From Aphrophora alni (Eukaryota; Arthropoda; Insecta; Hemiptera; Aphrophoridae), in contig OY740772.1 of assembly GCA_963513935.1 (NCBI GenBank), positions 100,149,340-100,213,339 on the forward strand: 64,000 nucleotides of DNA, written 5' to 3'. Below the pieces are notes generated by a model. It ran no database searches. It saw only the letters and a program-made list of their open reading frames with translations, and was not told where the DNA came from. Shown here in pieces: positions 42,601 to 55,679 of this stretch (positions within the stretch are counted from its first letter, which is position 1; each line of letters begins with the position of its first letter). Both the position numbers and the translations under genes were made by a program.

Positions 42601-43638
42601 CTTGGAGTTCGTTTCGTGGAACCAAAACGCTGAGCGAGCCTGTTCATCACCAGTAAAAGTCGCCATTTTTAATCGCATTGGTGATAATTTGGGCGACTGC
42701 ATTTGGTACTACGGTACTTCGTGAATCGAACTTGATATCTTTTACTTTAAAGTGACATTCAACAGATTATTTAAGTAATATGAATAATTTCTACATGCTC
42801 TAAAGTACTAAAGTCCTTTGTGCATATACGTAAAGTATTTGTATTTACAAAATTTAAAATTAGACACTTTGGTAAATGTCGTTTTTTTAAATAACATATT
42901 TAAAACAACATTCAAATATTATTCTTTTCTAGTTCTAGTTACAACACAATGCTCTGACTATCCATCTTGTCACGTTCATCCTTTTTTTCGCATTTATTAT
43001 CATATTAATATCATAAATAATATTTCTTATTTGACGGATATTGTTTCATTACACAAATATATATTACAAATATTATCATTATTGTATATGTTTAATATGT
43101 ATATATACAAATAAAAGATTAAATGGCCATGGATATAATTTCGCGATAAAGATTATGGGTTGATGTGAATATTTTGGTTAGATAATTTGTATTTACAATT
43201 ACAAATTATTTAATTAATTAATTAAATAATGGGATTATTTATAAATGATCAATTATTTAAGCCCTAAAGAGAACTATTTATTATGAGTTGTTGAATAATA
43301 ACCGTTAAATGTAATTATTTTATTCTAGGTTATTTTTCTCCCACCTATTAACCTGTAAAAAGAAGGCTAATGCAACCTGTATAAAAGATGTTACTTACCC
43401 AGAGAAAGCCGCCAACATGGAGGTGCATATAACATACTTTAATGTGAGCGACCAATATTTAGATGGTGTCGGTGGATATATCTATCTCACAGGCGGTGGC
43501 GCTGGGTGTAGATATGTAGGATTTCATGTACAATCAGAAATTGGAGAAAGTTGTCAATTCAAACTTAAAATTTATGGACGATACAATGACTCATATTCCT
43601 TAGAAACGGAAGCAATACCAGACGTCCATTACTGGTAA
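39631..43638 (+). CDS. Copy D: MBF2-family secreted protein (2 exons)
   Basis: Exon 1 is 39631-39773 (donor GTAAGTG) and exon 2 is 43329-43638 (acceptor TTCTAG), joined in phase 2 to give 150 residues, the longest member. The signal peptide is residues 1 to about 24 (FTVWLSVVLVAC). Sequons are N33-G-S and N62-A-T. The domain shows MEVHITYFNV, YLDGVGGYIYL, TGGGAGC in place of SGGVGC, YVGFHVQSE and FKLKIYG. It has extra cysteines: 57, 65, the GAGC cysteine, and one in ESCQF. A C-terminal tail of about 20 residues after IYG (with SYSLETEAIPD) is unique in the cluster. The frame is intact. Function is unknown beyond secretion. Confidence 0.86.
40845..42273 (-). mobile_element. Pogo/CENP-B-type transposon relic in copy D intron
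   Basis: Compared with the intron of B, about 1.43 kb is inserted. On minus, overlapping frames from 41917 to 40940 read as a pogo-like transposase. A DNA-binding region (LTRKYVMKVAFDNAEMNGV, FLKKEWLKNF) is followed by VPEQCSMARTVRFNKVQV, then NMDETDLSTVP with the first catalytic residue, then directly HAIQPLDQGFFAPL with the third. The central part with the second catalytic aspartate is deleted. An acidic frame at 42096-42356 runs from inside the insert into the older intron, and I cannot place it. A ggggaggttaaaagtac phrase near the left end recurs as gggaggttaagagtac at 42136. Inactive. Confidence 0.65.
42274..42735 (-). mobile_element. Decayed mariner-type transposase in copy D intron
   Basis: The same fossil as in other introns, read antisense to the gene. 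It keeps FSDESTFHII and parts of the N-terminus (the cccagtatggtaag region, encoding the tail of YGKDP). The middle is deleted. The pogo-type relic is inserted just beyond its C-terminal side. Confidence 0.6.
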
Positions 43639-43639
43639 G

Positions 43640-45500
43640 ACGTCAAATTACCAGACGAAAATTATGGTAAGTTAATAATTTTACGTTAATATATTACGAA
43701 ATGTTCAACAAGATTTTGAGTCCAGAATCTGGTTCTGCCAAGAAGTAAATGATAGCCATTTCGAGAATTAATCTGAGCTAAAAAACAAGGTAAGGCTCTT
43801 ACCATAATTTTACCAACATAGAACAATTTGTAATGTAATAAAAACAACCGGAGTTTGTAGGTTAACATTCACAATTCGATTGGTCGCTATGTTGGGTAAG
43901 ATGAACTTAGAGACCTCTAGTTTGCGCTATTATTTTTATTTTTAAAAGACCTTTAAAATGAGGTATCACTCAATAGGGGTTGCTATTTAAAATTCTTGAC
44001 TTACCCTCAAACTACAGCATTTTGTGGGTAAGGGTTGAAAATTTTGATACTTCAAAAAACTCTAAACTTTCCCCAAAGCAAATCTGTCCATTAATAAAAA
44101 AAATAATAGGGGGGGGGGGCTTTTGGGACACAGTATATGTTTATTAATTTACTCTATGTACAATATAAAACAAGCAGTATAATTAACAGATTATTATTTT
44201 TTTAATTCCCTGAAGTTAAAAAAAAAAAAAAAAAAAAAAAAAATAGTTACAAAACTATCTACATCAAAACGGTAACTTTAAAAAATGGTAACTTTGTAAA
44301 AAGCTACAAAACAGTTATTACTAACCAAACGGAAGTTACCATTTCAGAGCAAAGGTATACCTACATTGACCCTTTAAGAGTTATTTAGATTCTAAAACGT
44401 GGAAAATTAACGGTTTTTGTAAACTTTCAAAAATAGTTAAACTACAAAATAGTTATTACTCATTACTAGTCAAAACGAAGTTACTATTTCATAGTTGAAT
44501 ACAAATGTATTTACACTTCCATTTAATACTGATTCAGGACCCAAAACCTGTAAAATATGAGGTTTTTTGTTAAAAGTTTTAACTTTCTAAACTAGTACAA
44601 AATACAAAATAGTTATTACTCATTACTGGTCACACGGATGTTACCATTTCATAGCAAATGTATTTACACTTCCATTTAATAATCATTCAAGACCCTAACC
44701 TGTAAAATCTGAGGTTTTTTGTTAAAAGTTTTAACTTTCTAAACTAGTACAAAATACAAAATAGTTATTACTGATTACTGATCACCCTGAAGTAAACACT
44801 TCATAGTAAATGTATTTACATTTTGCACTAAATATTAATTTATTGCCATTATCGTGTACAATTAACTTATTTTGTTAAGTTATTTATTACAATTTAAAGC
44901 ATCATTAGAACAAACGGATACATTGGTTCCCAAGCAAACAGTGTAAAATTTAATAAAAATGAAATTCAAATAATTCAATTATGTTGTAAAAAGTTGAAAA
45001 ACGAAATTTAAATTAATCACTTAGAATCAAGTATAGTCTCGTCAACATTTTTGGGAGTAGTAATTTGACGAAAAGATGAACTGTAAATCACACATCAAGA
45101 TTGTTTCAAATAAAATTAATTCAGCTTGTTTCACGTATTTCCACTAAATACTCTAATTACCTATTTGTGATTTCGTTGTCTTCAAATTAATACACGATTC
45201 TGGGCCGTAGTCCCATCATCAGTTATCTTCTTTACTCCGTTGGAAATCGTTATATTTAATCATGTCACATAAGATTTAAGCTATTTAAGGGGTGCGTGAC
45301 TAATTAAATTGTACAATTTAGGTGCTATTTTGTTTATCTAAAGAAGTGCAAATTTTCCATAGGAATATATAATAATTTAGCACACTTATTAAAGCAAAAA
45401 AAAAAAAGATATATTTTATACGCATAAATATGTAGCACACATTCTGGATATTTTATATCGCACATTAAAAATATTAAATAATATTGATTATTATTGTGAT
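43640..45500. repeat. 3' flank of copy D with ~150-bp tandem repeats
   Basis: No gene. From 44260 to 44830, three to four units of the ~150-bp repeat are present (aactttctaaactag phrases at 44581 and 44733, 152 bp apart). A poly-A run occupies 44219-44243 and a G-run lies near 44110. Confidence 0.75.
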
Positions 45501-45539
45501 TATTTAGGAAAATTGTTCAGGGAGGAAAATAATGCTGTA

Positions 45540-46948
45540 CATGAGATTTCTTCTACACAACTATTTTGTTGTTGTTATTTATATGAATGACACTGATAAT
45601 ATTATATTCACAAGATTCTAAACGTCCTTAGGACTTATTAGTTAATGGTATTTATTTATTATCGACTGGTGTTTCCATCATTTTTTACAAATCTGTCATT
45701 GTGTTTCGATTGGGATTCGTTATAAGTGGAACTAAGACAGGGTGCATTTTATTTTTGAAATACAACGCTGTTTTTCTCATTGCGCTATTGAATTGAAAAA
45801 TAGATAAGCTTTAATAAATTATTGTTTTCTTTAGTTCTAAAAGAGTTTAAATAAGTGTTTGTTATGATATGTTTTTTTTTGTTCTGTGTTTTAGTTAATC
45901 TATAGCGTAATTTCAAGTTGTATAATGTGAGTGTGAATTATTCAGAAGTAACATAACAAGATCATCAACTCAATGATGTAACACTGAGGCCATCTTTTAC
46001 ACCATCTTCCAGTGTGGCTATACACATCTGGACCATATTAGGGGGAAAAAAAAAAAAAAACACTTTGCAAATCGTATTGCACTTTTACCGATTAATGGAG
46101 TCTTTAATTTCACTTACTAGTAATGAAACCATTGATAATAAAGTGATTAAAAAAGAGTTTAAATACGAAAGTATTGATTCAGTTAAGTAGAAGTAAATAT
46201 ATACTTATTTTTTAATTAAAAAATATATTTAAAAGATGTGCGAATTTAATTACGAATTTCAGAGTGGCAAAATAAAAATGCATATAATATTAAATATACT
46301 TACATTTAATTTGTATAACTTTTTCAAAATGTTTAGTGGATTTAAAAAGATTTGAATTAAAACTACTTTAAATTTCCACCTAGTTTAAAAATAAATAACA
46401 TTTTCTGAATAAATACAAATAATTACATGTCTGAAATTTACTGATTTTCTTATTACTTATTATTGTTTAATAAATAAACTATTTGTTACTTCTTTTATAT
46501 TGTCTCTAAATAAAGGAAACGGTATAAGGATGTAAGTTATATAATATTTGTAAGTAGTTATTACTTTAATAAAATAAAAGTTCTCTAATAGATATAATAA
46601 CTATATAAATGTTTTTTAATACATCAATCAGGTATAATAACAATACTTTAGTAATAAGTTAATAGCAGATTGATAACCTATACAAAACCAAAATTACAAC
46701 ATATTTGTAAATAAATGATGACCACTTAAATTTCCTACTTTTTCTAGGAAATGGCAATTAGAATTTTCTGAATATTCTATATAAAAATAATTCATATCTC
46801 TGAAATTTATCGATTTCTACTTATTAGATATTTAATAAATAAACCATTTGTTTCAATTTTGTATGTTTTGTCTAAATAAAGAAAATGGTACAAGTTGGTA
46901 AAGTAAGTAATTATATTTTCAACTTTATTAAATTAAAACTTCTATCTT

Positions 46949-46980
<32 letters not shown>
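45540..46980 (+). repeat. Recurrent spacer block (copy 2)
   Basis: Homologous to 16490-19600 without the Penelope-like insert, and to 55680-57420. It starts cttctacacaactattttg and continues through tttccatcattttt and the tctaaataaag tandem units to a (TA)n run at about 46960-46980. No coding content. Confidence 0.7.
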
Positions 46981-46981
<1 letters not shown>

Positions 46982-46999
46982 AATATACATATGATATCA

Positions 47000-49900
47000 A
47001 ATAAACTATTTTAAAAACGAGATATATAGTAATATGATATAAGATATATATGATGTGTCAATTTTCTGAAGTTCTGGCACCTCTCTTGCTCTATATGTTC
47101 ATAAAAGTTCATCGTTAACACGAGACATGAAATATTTAGTAAATCCATGTGACGTGTCAACTTTCTATTTTTCATTTTTTAAGTCTTTTTAGTTTTCATC
47201 ACTCATTTTTTCTAGCAAATACTCAAAGTCAATATATATTGCGTATTGATGTTCAGATTTGTTATACTTTACCAAATAGTTTTTGTTTTATTCCGGAATT
47301 ATTGGTTTTACTATTTTTGTAAGTTACACTAATGTGTTCATTCAATTTTAATTTTTCGTAAAAATGTGAGTTACTACGCCTACAGATATATGATGTTGTT
47401 TTACGTTTTGATATTTGTGTAATAACTAGTCTAGTCAAATTTGTTATAAACACATAATATGATGTCGTTTTTATTGTGTAATATTCTGATCGAGAAATCT
47501 ACATTTCGAAGACGACGCTAGGTTTAAAACATTCAAGAACGGAGTTTTGGAAGCTCAATAGAATCATGTATCGGATTTACCCGTCTATATTATTAAAATT
47601 AATGTGATTAGAATAAAATACAATATCGTGACCGGTTCGTTTCAAAACGGTGTAGTGTAACGTTAAGCACGAGTTCTATCCACAAGGCTACAAGATCGTG
47701 GACATACTACTGACCAAAATATATTTTATCTGTTAAGGTTGAATTTATTTATAACATAACGGTGAGTCTAGAGTCTAGCAGAACGGAGCTCCAATAGATT
47801 TCAGAGACGGACTCGTTTCTATCAGATTACACTTACGCAGGAATGGGTCTCGAATTTATATGTAGGACTAAGAGCGAGTTAACACACCGAAATATATGAC
47901 TTCTCAGTTCATTGGGATTTAAAGTAATCAAACATGGAAGTTGTAACGTAATTTTAACGCCTCTGGCAGCGCTGAACAAATGGAGTGTAAATCTGGTGTA
48001 ATGTTTTATTTGTTATTTCCGGAGGACCTTTATTATAATATTAATTAAATAACAGACAATGAAATAATTAAGTGAATGTTGATCTTACCTTGTGGTGTGA
48101 TGTTAGGATGCTTCCTGGCCATGACTGGTCTGCAGAGCTGGAAGTAAAAGATCACAAACACAAATACTCCAGTGTCCTTTTTAAAATAGAGTGGCGAATT
48201 GAAGGTTAAAGCGTAAAAAATATATATAAGCGGTTTTTTTTGTAACGCGCACACTCGACTATTGCAAAACAGCATCTGAGCAAACCTGCTCTATTATCGC
48301 ATGAATCAAAAAATGCGCACGCCGCCTCGTCAAGTGTGTAGCCTAATTGGGTTTATGCAGGGGCTATATGAATACCAAACAGAAGTGTTGGTAATCCTTA
48401 GTGTAACATAACACAATGGTCTGAAATGACATCACAGGTTTTACGCATCGTCTACGCAAACGACGACATTCGTGTTCCAATACATAATTAACAAGTAATC
48501 ACAGCGTCGTGTGAAAGTTAGCCACACACTAGGGGAAAATTTAACGATACAAAGGTGGCTAGTGAAGCTGCGGCAGTAAAATTGTTCAACAGCCCCGTAG
48601 CGTTTCTTTTAGTCGATATACGTTAGAGATAGCTGCCAACGAGGTGGATCAAGGTAGGAATTTCAAGTACAACTAGAAACCTTTATTGGTGAGAGAAAGT
48701 GAAAAAAAAACCCCTCGAAATTAAAGTTGATGGTGAGACGAAACTAGTTTTTTAACTCAGAGTTTACACACTGTTGATGGACAGTTAAAACTGTTAGTTG
48801 GAGTTTAACCCTATGAAAATTTGCACGGGAATGTTTCTACCATGTACGAGATGTACACAAGATTTCAACAATCGAACTATACGCGTGATCCGTCACCGTA
48901 TCTCGATTTGGACAAGACGGTATGAGCGATCAATCTTTTGTTTTGTTATCAATAACTCACGAACTAAGATGGGGATATGTTTTGTTTGGATCCTTAAAAA
49001 CTACAATTGAATAAAATATGATAAAAACCGTTAGAATCCACTCACAAAATTCCATCTGTCATAATCGTCTTCATTTATACCTCCATAATTTTTATTACAA
49101 CAATATGCTGTAGAATAAAATATTTTTAGAATATTAGTCACAGTTGATTAACTAATTGTACAACTGCTGCATGAAATATAAGTGCAAACGTCAACTCAAT
49201 TATGAGCCACTCTGTATTTCAATGCATATTGTAATCATATATATACTTTTTTAGGATACACTGATACTGTACATGGGAATTAAAAGACAATTTACTTTGT
49301 ATCATCATATTGTAACTATTAACAGAACTGTACTATATCTCAGACATGAATCTAGGTTAGGGCTAACCCCCCCCCCCTCACTTCTGGTTTAAATTTACAT
49401 TATATGAAACGGTTTTCCATATTTTTTATTATTATTTCAATACCTTGGAGTACCATAAGAAAGAACCAAGTCAGTAGTCTTGCATTGGGACATCAATGTT
49501 AATTAAGGATGTACTTAAACTTATAAATACCAGAATACAGCAAGTGTGCTTTTTAGTTTAATGATATGTGCCTTCATAATATTGTATATAGTACTAATTC
49601 GAAGTAAATTTATGTAATTTAATATTTACAATTAAAAATGAATTCAGCCTTTTTTACTGTTTGTACGGTTTTCTATTCTATTGAAGTAAACGTAATGAAT
49701 CTGTCTGTTTATATGTTCCTTAAATTTGAAATCTGTCGGTAAGCGGATTTGAATAAAATAATAACCAAAATACCGTTATTAAATGTGGATAAACTTGAAA
49801 CAGGCTTTTCTAAATTACATCTAATTTCGCTAGTCTAAGAAGACCACAAAATGTTTTTTATATTTTCTTCAAAATGTTAGCAGATCTCCATTATCACTCT

Positions 49901-51040
49901 TTTCCGAACTTGCTCCAATCTTTTGGATAATCCTAAATCTGCACCTAGTATTTATATACTGAGTTTTTACAAAATTGTACGAAAGCTAGAATATGCTAGT
50001 ATTTTTTGTTTTCTCTCTGTTTATTTTTCCAATATTTATATTTTACAAACATTATAAAGTAAATAATTAAATGCATTGAATAAAATAAACTGTATTTAAA
50101 AACGTAATAAAAAAAAGTGAAGTTATAATGGATCATTATAAGATCCTTTTAGAGATTTTTTTGTCTGTTGCAAATAATAGGCATTATTAAAATTGATTTT
50201 TTAAATCCCTTGTACTGTAATCGCTTTTAGCAAGAAATAATCATTTGAAAACATTCTTATAGACATATTTATGTCATTATATGCTAGAGTTATGATTTAT
50301 CTTGTATAATAAAAATTCTATTTATTTAGATAGTAGTTAACACAGCATGCCTAATAAAATACAATTGTAATACTTAACATGCAATGAACCACGTAGATAG
50401 ATTAAGATGTTGAAATATTCATCCTAAGCAAAAGTTAAACTTGACATTGGTTATGAGAAAATAAGCATCTTCATGTACAGTACACTGATATGTTTTAGGT
50501 ATGTCACTATAATCAGACGCAAATTTACTATTTTCATTTTACATAAAGGAAGGTGTTAAATAATTCTGTCTTCTAAAACCAGACAAGTAACTTGTGTTGT
50601 TTATAGAGAGCACTAATTAGAAACAATAATTCTACAACTTGTATTATTGTAAAATCGTTATTTTTGACCTAATATTATACTAACAAACAGTTGCACATGA
50701 ATCCCCGGATCTTGGAATAATGTACCTTTATAAAAAGCAATTTATCTCTATTTGTTTGTCAGGTTATAAATAAGAACTGCTGGTTAGATTTTCATACAGT
50801 TTCTTTTCATGTTACACTATGTGGTCAGATTTTAGAATGGGTGATTAAAATTGATTCTATACTTACAAAATTGTCTGTATAGGTAATACAAAAACGAAAA
50901 GTTTAACAAGAAAACATTTTTCTAACTTAATATAAGATTTGAATGATAAGCATAACTGAAAACTTGTATGAAATCTGTTCAGTAACAATTTGTTGTTGTT
51001 GAAAAGTAGGAATTCCAGTTTTAGACATTACGCATTTTTT
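47000..51040. other. Tail-to-tail centre between D and E arrays
   Basis: No gene I can support. The segment 47450-48960 is less AT-rich than the rest. A minus-strand stretch at 48089-48200 could end at a splice donor (GTAAG read on minus after ccacaag), but no partner exon is recognised. From 49000 to 51040 the DNA is AT-rich and shows nothing. Confidence 0.35.
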
Positions 51041-51059
51041 AAATAAATTTGCAGAGATC

Positions 51060-51612
51060 AAACATGTACATTTTTTACTGATTAAATATTTTTAGTAATG
51101 TTTGATAGCTAAAGAATGATATACAACATGCCAGAAATTTAGTTGTACGGTTTTGAAGCTTTATATAAAACCTGTCATTGTTTTTGTACAGCTGATTTCA
51201 ATAGCTATTTTTATTTCTTGTGAATATACTACTTTAGAATATATATTCAGTATAAAATTGAAAATCTTTCGTATGTAATAGGATTGAATTTCAAGAATAT
51301 TTGTAGAAACTGTGTTACATCAAAGAATTATGTTCAAATTAAAAAAAAAAAAAAATTATTACGGTATACAAAATAAAAATGTTTTGTCCTTTGTTTTTCT
51401 TCTTTATATAAATATGTCATTTTGGTTGTAGTGCGCAAAATTATAAAACAATATTTTACGTTTTTCGACTATTTAAAATTTGAGCTAAATTTATGACAAA
51501 ATTATTACACTACTATCCCAATCTAAAGAGGAATAAAAGTGTTGTTACAATTTGTTCACAAAATATTTTGTTTAGTTTTTGTATATTTATATTCACATAA
51601 TTGTAAAACAGT
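51060..51612 (-). repeat. 3' flank of copy E, duplicated at 63307-63891
   Basis: This flank recurs with only scattered differences at the right end of the window. The main change is a (TA)n tract, short here (atatatattcag, about 51239-51250) and about 54 bp long in the other copy. Related but diverged sequence lies 3' of B and C. Confidence 0.85.
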
Positions 51613-54514
51613 TTAAACAATATTTGATGAATTTTGTTTTCCATGAATCCTAATCATGAATTCAAATCCATGATTTCTTTGTGACTTTAGATGAAATCCT
51701 ACATTCGGACAACCAACACCTCCCGATGTGTGAAAAGCATATCCACCGTGACCATCTAAATAATTGTCAATTACCTCAAAAGCTGTTACTATTATCTGTA
51801 GATTAGAGTTTGATGGTGGGTAAATGACATCTTTTGAAACCACTCTCAAGAACTTTGAACTGCAGATTATTCGATGAGTGAAATATAATCTAGAATAAAT
51901 TAATTACATTTATTGATTTTTTTATTATTCAAAAACTCACAATTTATATTACACTTTTAATAATTGAAGATTCACTTTATATTCATTCTTTCATTAATTA
52001 AAGAATTTTTTATTGTAAATATAAATTCATTACAGTGTAAGTAAAATAAAATAACATTGTGTTGTTTTTTTAAATATTTCATTAAAAGAAATGATACCCC
52101 ACCAAAGTATCTAATTTCGTAAATACAAATACTTTAAATATATACACAAAAGACTTTAATACTAAAGCAGGTAGAAACTGATTCATGTGACTTACAGAAT
52201 CCGTTGTGGTGTCCTTTTAGAAAAAAATACATCAAGTTTGATTCAAGAAGCACCATACTACTAAAGGCAGCCACCAGAAGTGCCACCACTGGGACTAAAA
52301 ATGTCTACTTTCACTGATGCTGAACATGCTAGCTGTGTGTATTGCTTTCACAACATGAACTCCGAGTCTATAGTTCAAAGCAATTTTTTGCCTCCAGGTA
52401 GGCAATCAATTTACTCTTAGCACCAATGTTTTGATGAGATTGGTTGTTCTATATGACATAACAAATCCTTAGGTTACCTGCCTCGTGAGTCTAACGTACC
52501 ACACACAGCTGTTAGCTCGTACTGTGTCAACGTTTGTTCTTGAAGCTATACAAACTTACCATGATTAGCTATACAGATACAGATAAAATCTAATGTTGAA
52601 TCAAATTAGAAAGGAAGAGACAACATAAATTTTGGGTATCGTAACTTTTAGTGATGAGTCAACATTTCATATCATTGGCAAGGTGAATTCCCATAACTGC
52701 TGAAAATCGGTAGTAAAAATGCATATATATCTTTGAAGCATATTTGCAATAGTCCAAAAGTGAATGTCTTTTATACCTTTTGAAAATTTATAATGTAAAT
52801 CCATATTTAAAACTATAAATGGTATCATAAATCTATAAAATGTTTTCATTCCACAGTTTATTGTCACAACTATATTACCAGTACGACGGGACTTCACCTT
52901 ACATTCGTACAGAGATCCGGTAATTCCTAAATAAGGACTTGGATTGGTCGTGCAGGACTTATCAGATTTAAATCTTCTTGTTTTTTCTTATGGTATTTCA
53001 TTACTTACTCCTTCGAACGGAATTCCAGAGATTATTTCACCCCGTTAGTCCGATATCCATTGTTATGTCACAGCAGCCAGTCAACAGTTTTTGTTTTCTT
53101 TTGAGAACAATCTCTTACTCCCATCCTTTCTATCCAAGGTCCTCAAGCTTTCACTTGCTGTAGTCACAGAGGAAGAAAATTACAATTTAATGAAAAACTT
53201 GATGTGTTTTTTTTAATGACATCTAAACCAATTATGTAAGTTATCTGAATAAATTTTGACAAGTTTTTAAAGCCCCTTTTCAAACAGCCTTGTACGTATA
53301 TACGTAAATCATATCATATATTGAGTGAATAAATTACAATAATAATTTGAATATTTTCAAAAGATATTAGAACATTGAACCATGAATCATAATGAATTAA
53401 AACATAGTAAGCCTATGATTTCCCTAGTTAACTCTAAATTCAGCCTTTCCTAGTTTGCATTTATTTCTAACAATAAATTAACATTAAAATATTTTGTACA
53501 AACACTTATGTTTAAGGTTTAATTTTACCTATAAATTAATAGAACTTTACAGATTATCCCATTAGAAACAAGTGTATAACTGAACCATTATTTGTTAGGT
53601 CGTACTATCACGTATTTGTCTCTATGTTGTCACAGATTGGAAATGTTGTCACTGAAGTGGTGACACGCTTGGTTAGAATTCAGTTGCACAGAACACATTA
53701 GATTAGACTGTGGTTGTCGGTATTATGCTTTAAATAAACAAACGTATTTCAAAAGCGGTTTAATGGCGTATATCATTTAAATATATGTCAATATTTTTTT
53801 TCTGTTTTTGTTATAATAATAGTATTAATTTTATAGAAATAAACATTGTAAATAAAAGTGTTTCTCAAAGGGTAACCCGCCTACGTTCAAAATTACTAAT
53901 ATATTTTGAAATACTTTTAAAATACTTAATTTCTCAAACTTTATATTGAAATCTGAATATTAATGGCCCAAACCCGTGTGCGAGATTCACAAATAATACG
54001 TCTGAAATAAGCTCTGTTTTAAATAATCGATTTTACCTAACTATGATTTAAAGTGAGGATGGCACAAGTGGAGTAAGTTTGACGCACATGTAAACATTTT
54101 TTCAAAGACTAAATCCACGGTTCATTCTTACTTTATTTTTGACGACTACTGAAATGACATTTTTGGATTAATTTTGGTTGGTTTGTATTTAGTTTCAGTG
54201 AGATGGGTAGTAAGAAAGTTTGTGCAATGTTTTTGCAACTAATTAGATAATAATTGATGTTTACACTTATTGGTGTAATTTATGGCTTACCGTTGTTGAA
54301 GAATAGTTATTTCTTGATATCTTAAAAAAAGTTTAAATAATAACAATATTTGCTTTTTTACTTACTTATCACGTGTATAATTTTTAGTGCTCATTTTGAG
54401 GTAATGACTCCCATTTTTAGGATCATACTTTCTCCAGAAAACACCTTCTCCAGATATGACCGAACATGCCACTAAAACAACAGTTAGCCAAACGGAAAAG
54501 CTAAGAACTGACAT
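51613..54514 (-). CDS. Copy E: MBF2-family secreted protein (2 exons)
   Basis: Exon 1 is 54514-54366 (donor GTAAGTA) and exon 2 is 51889-51613 (acceptor TTCTAG), joined in phase 2 to give 141 residues. The start at 54514 follows the family leader; an upstream in-frame TTG extension is untranslated leader in the paralogues. The signal peptide is residues 1-22 (VWLTVVLVACSV). The sequon N34-G-S follows. The domain shows VVSKDVIYPP, IIVTAFEVIDNYLDGHGGY, HTSGGVGC, VGFHLKSQRN and FEFMIRIHG. Cys59 and the GVGC cysteine form the candidate disulfide pair. This is the member closest to a family consensus and has the shortest intron (2.5 kb). Copy G at the window edge shares its 3' half. Confidence 0.87.
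52230..53175 (+). mobile_element. Decayed mariner-type transposase in copy E intron
   Basis: Antisense to gene E. VTFSDESTFHIIGKVN is followed by a YYQYDGTSPYIRTEIR-like second catalytic region, then FLNKDLDWSCR and an FFLM remnant. Stops and frameshifts occur throughout. It occupies the same intron position as the fossils in the other copies. Confidence 0.7.
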
Positions 54515-54640
54515 TTTCTTGATATCTTTGTTGTTGCTTCTCAAGCTTACTGCTTAATATATGGAGTTCTTCATTAGAAATATTAGATATCGTATCAGTG
54601 AAGATAAGTCAAGTGTCATAATGAGGGTTTAAATAAATGG
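54515..54640 (-). promoter_or_regulatory. Promoter and 5' leader of copy E
   Basis: Reading minus: tttaaaccctcattatg, then gacttatcttcactgatac with the GATA-type core (agataag in plus at 54602-54608), then ccatatattaagcagtaag (TATA-like, 54552-54564 region), then the gagaagcaacaacaaag leader before the ATG. Confidence 0.6.
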
Positions 54641-54659
54641 GATTTATTATTTAATACAA

Positions 54660-55670
54660 ATTTATTTCATCCATTTCAAAAACCCACCTTATCTTAAGAA
54701 TAGTGAAAGGTAACAAGGTGAAGACAGGTAGACACCAGTAGAACGAAAAGTAAGAGACAACCAGTTTGCTACTTGGTCGTGGGGGATTCTTTCAGTTGGG
54801 CACAAACTAACTTTTTAAAACTATTTTCAAATGTTTTCAAATAAATAAAGACTATGGTGTCTTGTTTTCAAATAAATATAAACCTGTATTAACGGTTCGA
54901 GTAAACCAAATTTTATCAAACTAAATTTTGCGTATCTTTTGACTTTGAGTCTAGATCGAAATCCGCCAAACCATGGTGAAAAGAGTTTCGGTCAACATGA
55001 TTCTCCATCCTGCCATCCTAATTTAAAAAGTTATTTCACAACTAGAAAATTGAAGAAAGAAATAATTAGTGATAACAACGTAATTATATATGGTTCACCC
55101 ATTTCGAAAGTAGAGAAGTTAAATTTGGATACAAAGATACTTCACAATTTTTTCTTTTACAAGTATTAATAGGAGAGCGGTTAGGTATACATAAGTGATG
55201 GGCCATAAAGTCAATGTTGATTTTGTTTGCAGATTTATCTTTTTTGTGGTCTCGTGAGTGCACAAAAGTCTTTTTTATTGTTGTATACCTGTTTTCATTC
55301 TTCCAATCAATTTTAGTATGTAGGATCCTCACATGATTAAAAAAGAAAGAATATAAGTAGTATACATTTTTTGTGATGTGTCAAAAATTCAATTTTTACA
55401 AAGACATCAAATCTTTATCTAGTCCAACAACTTCCCAGACAACACCTGATATCTATATTATATTTGTTTCACATATAACATGTCCGAATTTGGCTTGGAT
55501 ACAATGCGGATATCCGATGGATGTCCATTTTCAGATTATTTCAACAATTACTTCATATAATATCCATAGTATGTCCAATATATATACATAGATGAGTATG
55601 ATCAATGGGATATCAAATTACAGATATTGAATTATGATTGCATTCAGATTCATATGTGCAATTAATAAGT
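54660..55670. other. 5' flank of copy E
   Basis: No gene. The region around 54960-55010 (caacatgattctccatcctg) matches the reversed 5' flank of B near 8715-8745, which shows that it belongs to the duplicated unit. From 55340 to 55670 it is not recognised. Confidence 0.45.
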
Positions 55671-55679
55671 AATTTATAC

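Noticed and set aside
47262..47453. 63-codon minus frame as a retroelement piece
   Set aside because: It is lysine- and serine-rich and somewhat retroelement-like, but I found no motif specific enough to assign it.
54362..54544. Longer N-terminus for copies E and F, starting ten codons upstream (also 61846-62046)
   Set aside because: The extension begins at TTG, not ATG, and corresponds to the leader conserved as untranslated sequence in B, C and D. The ATG aligned across the family is preferred.
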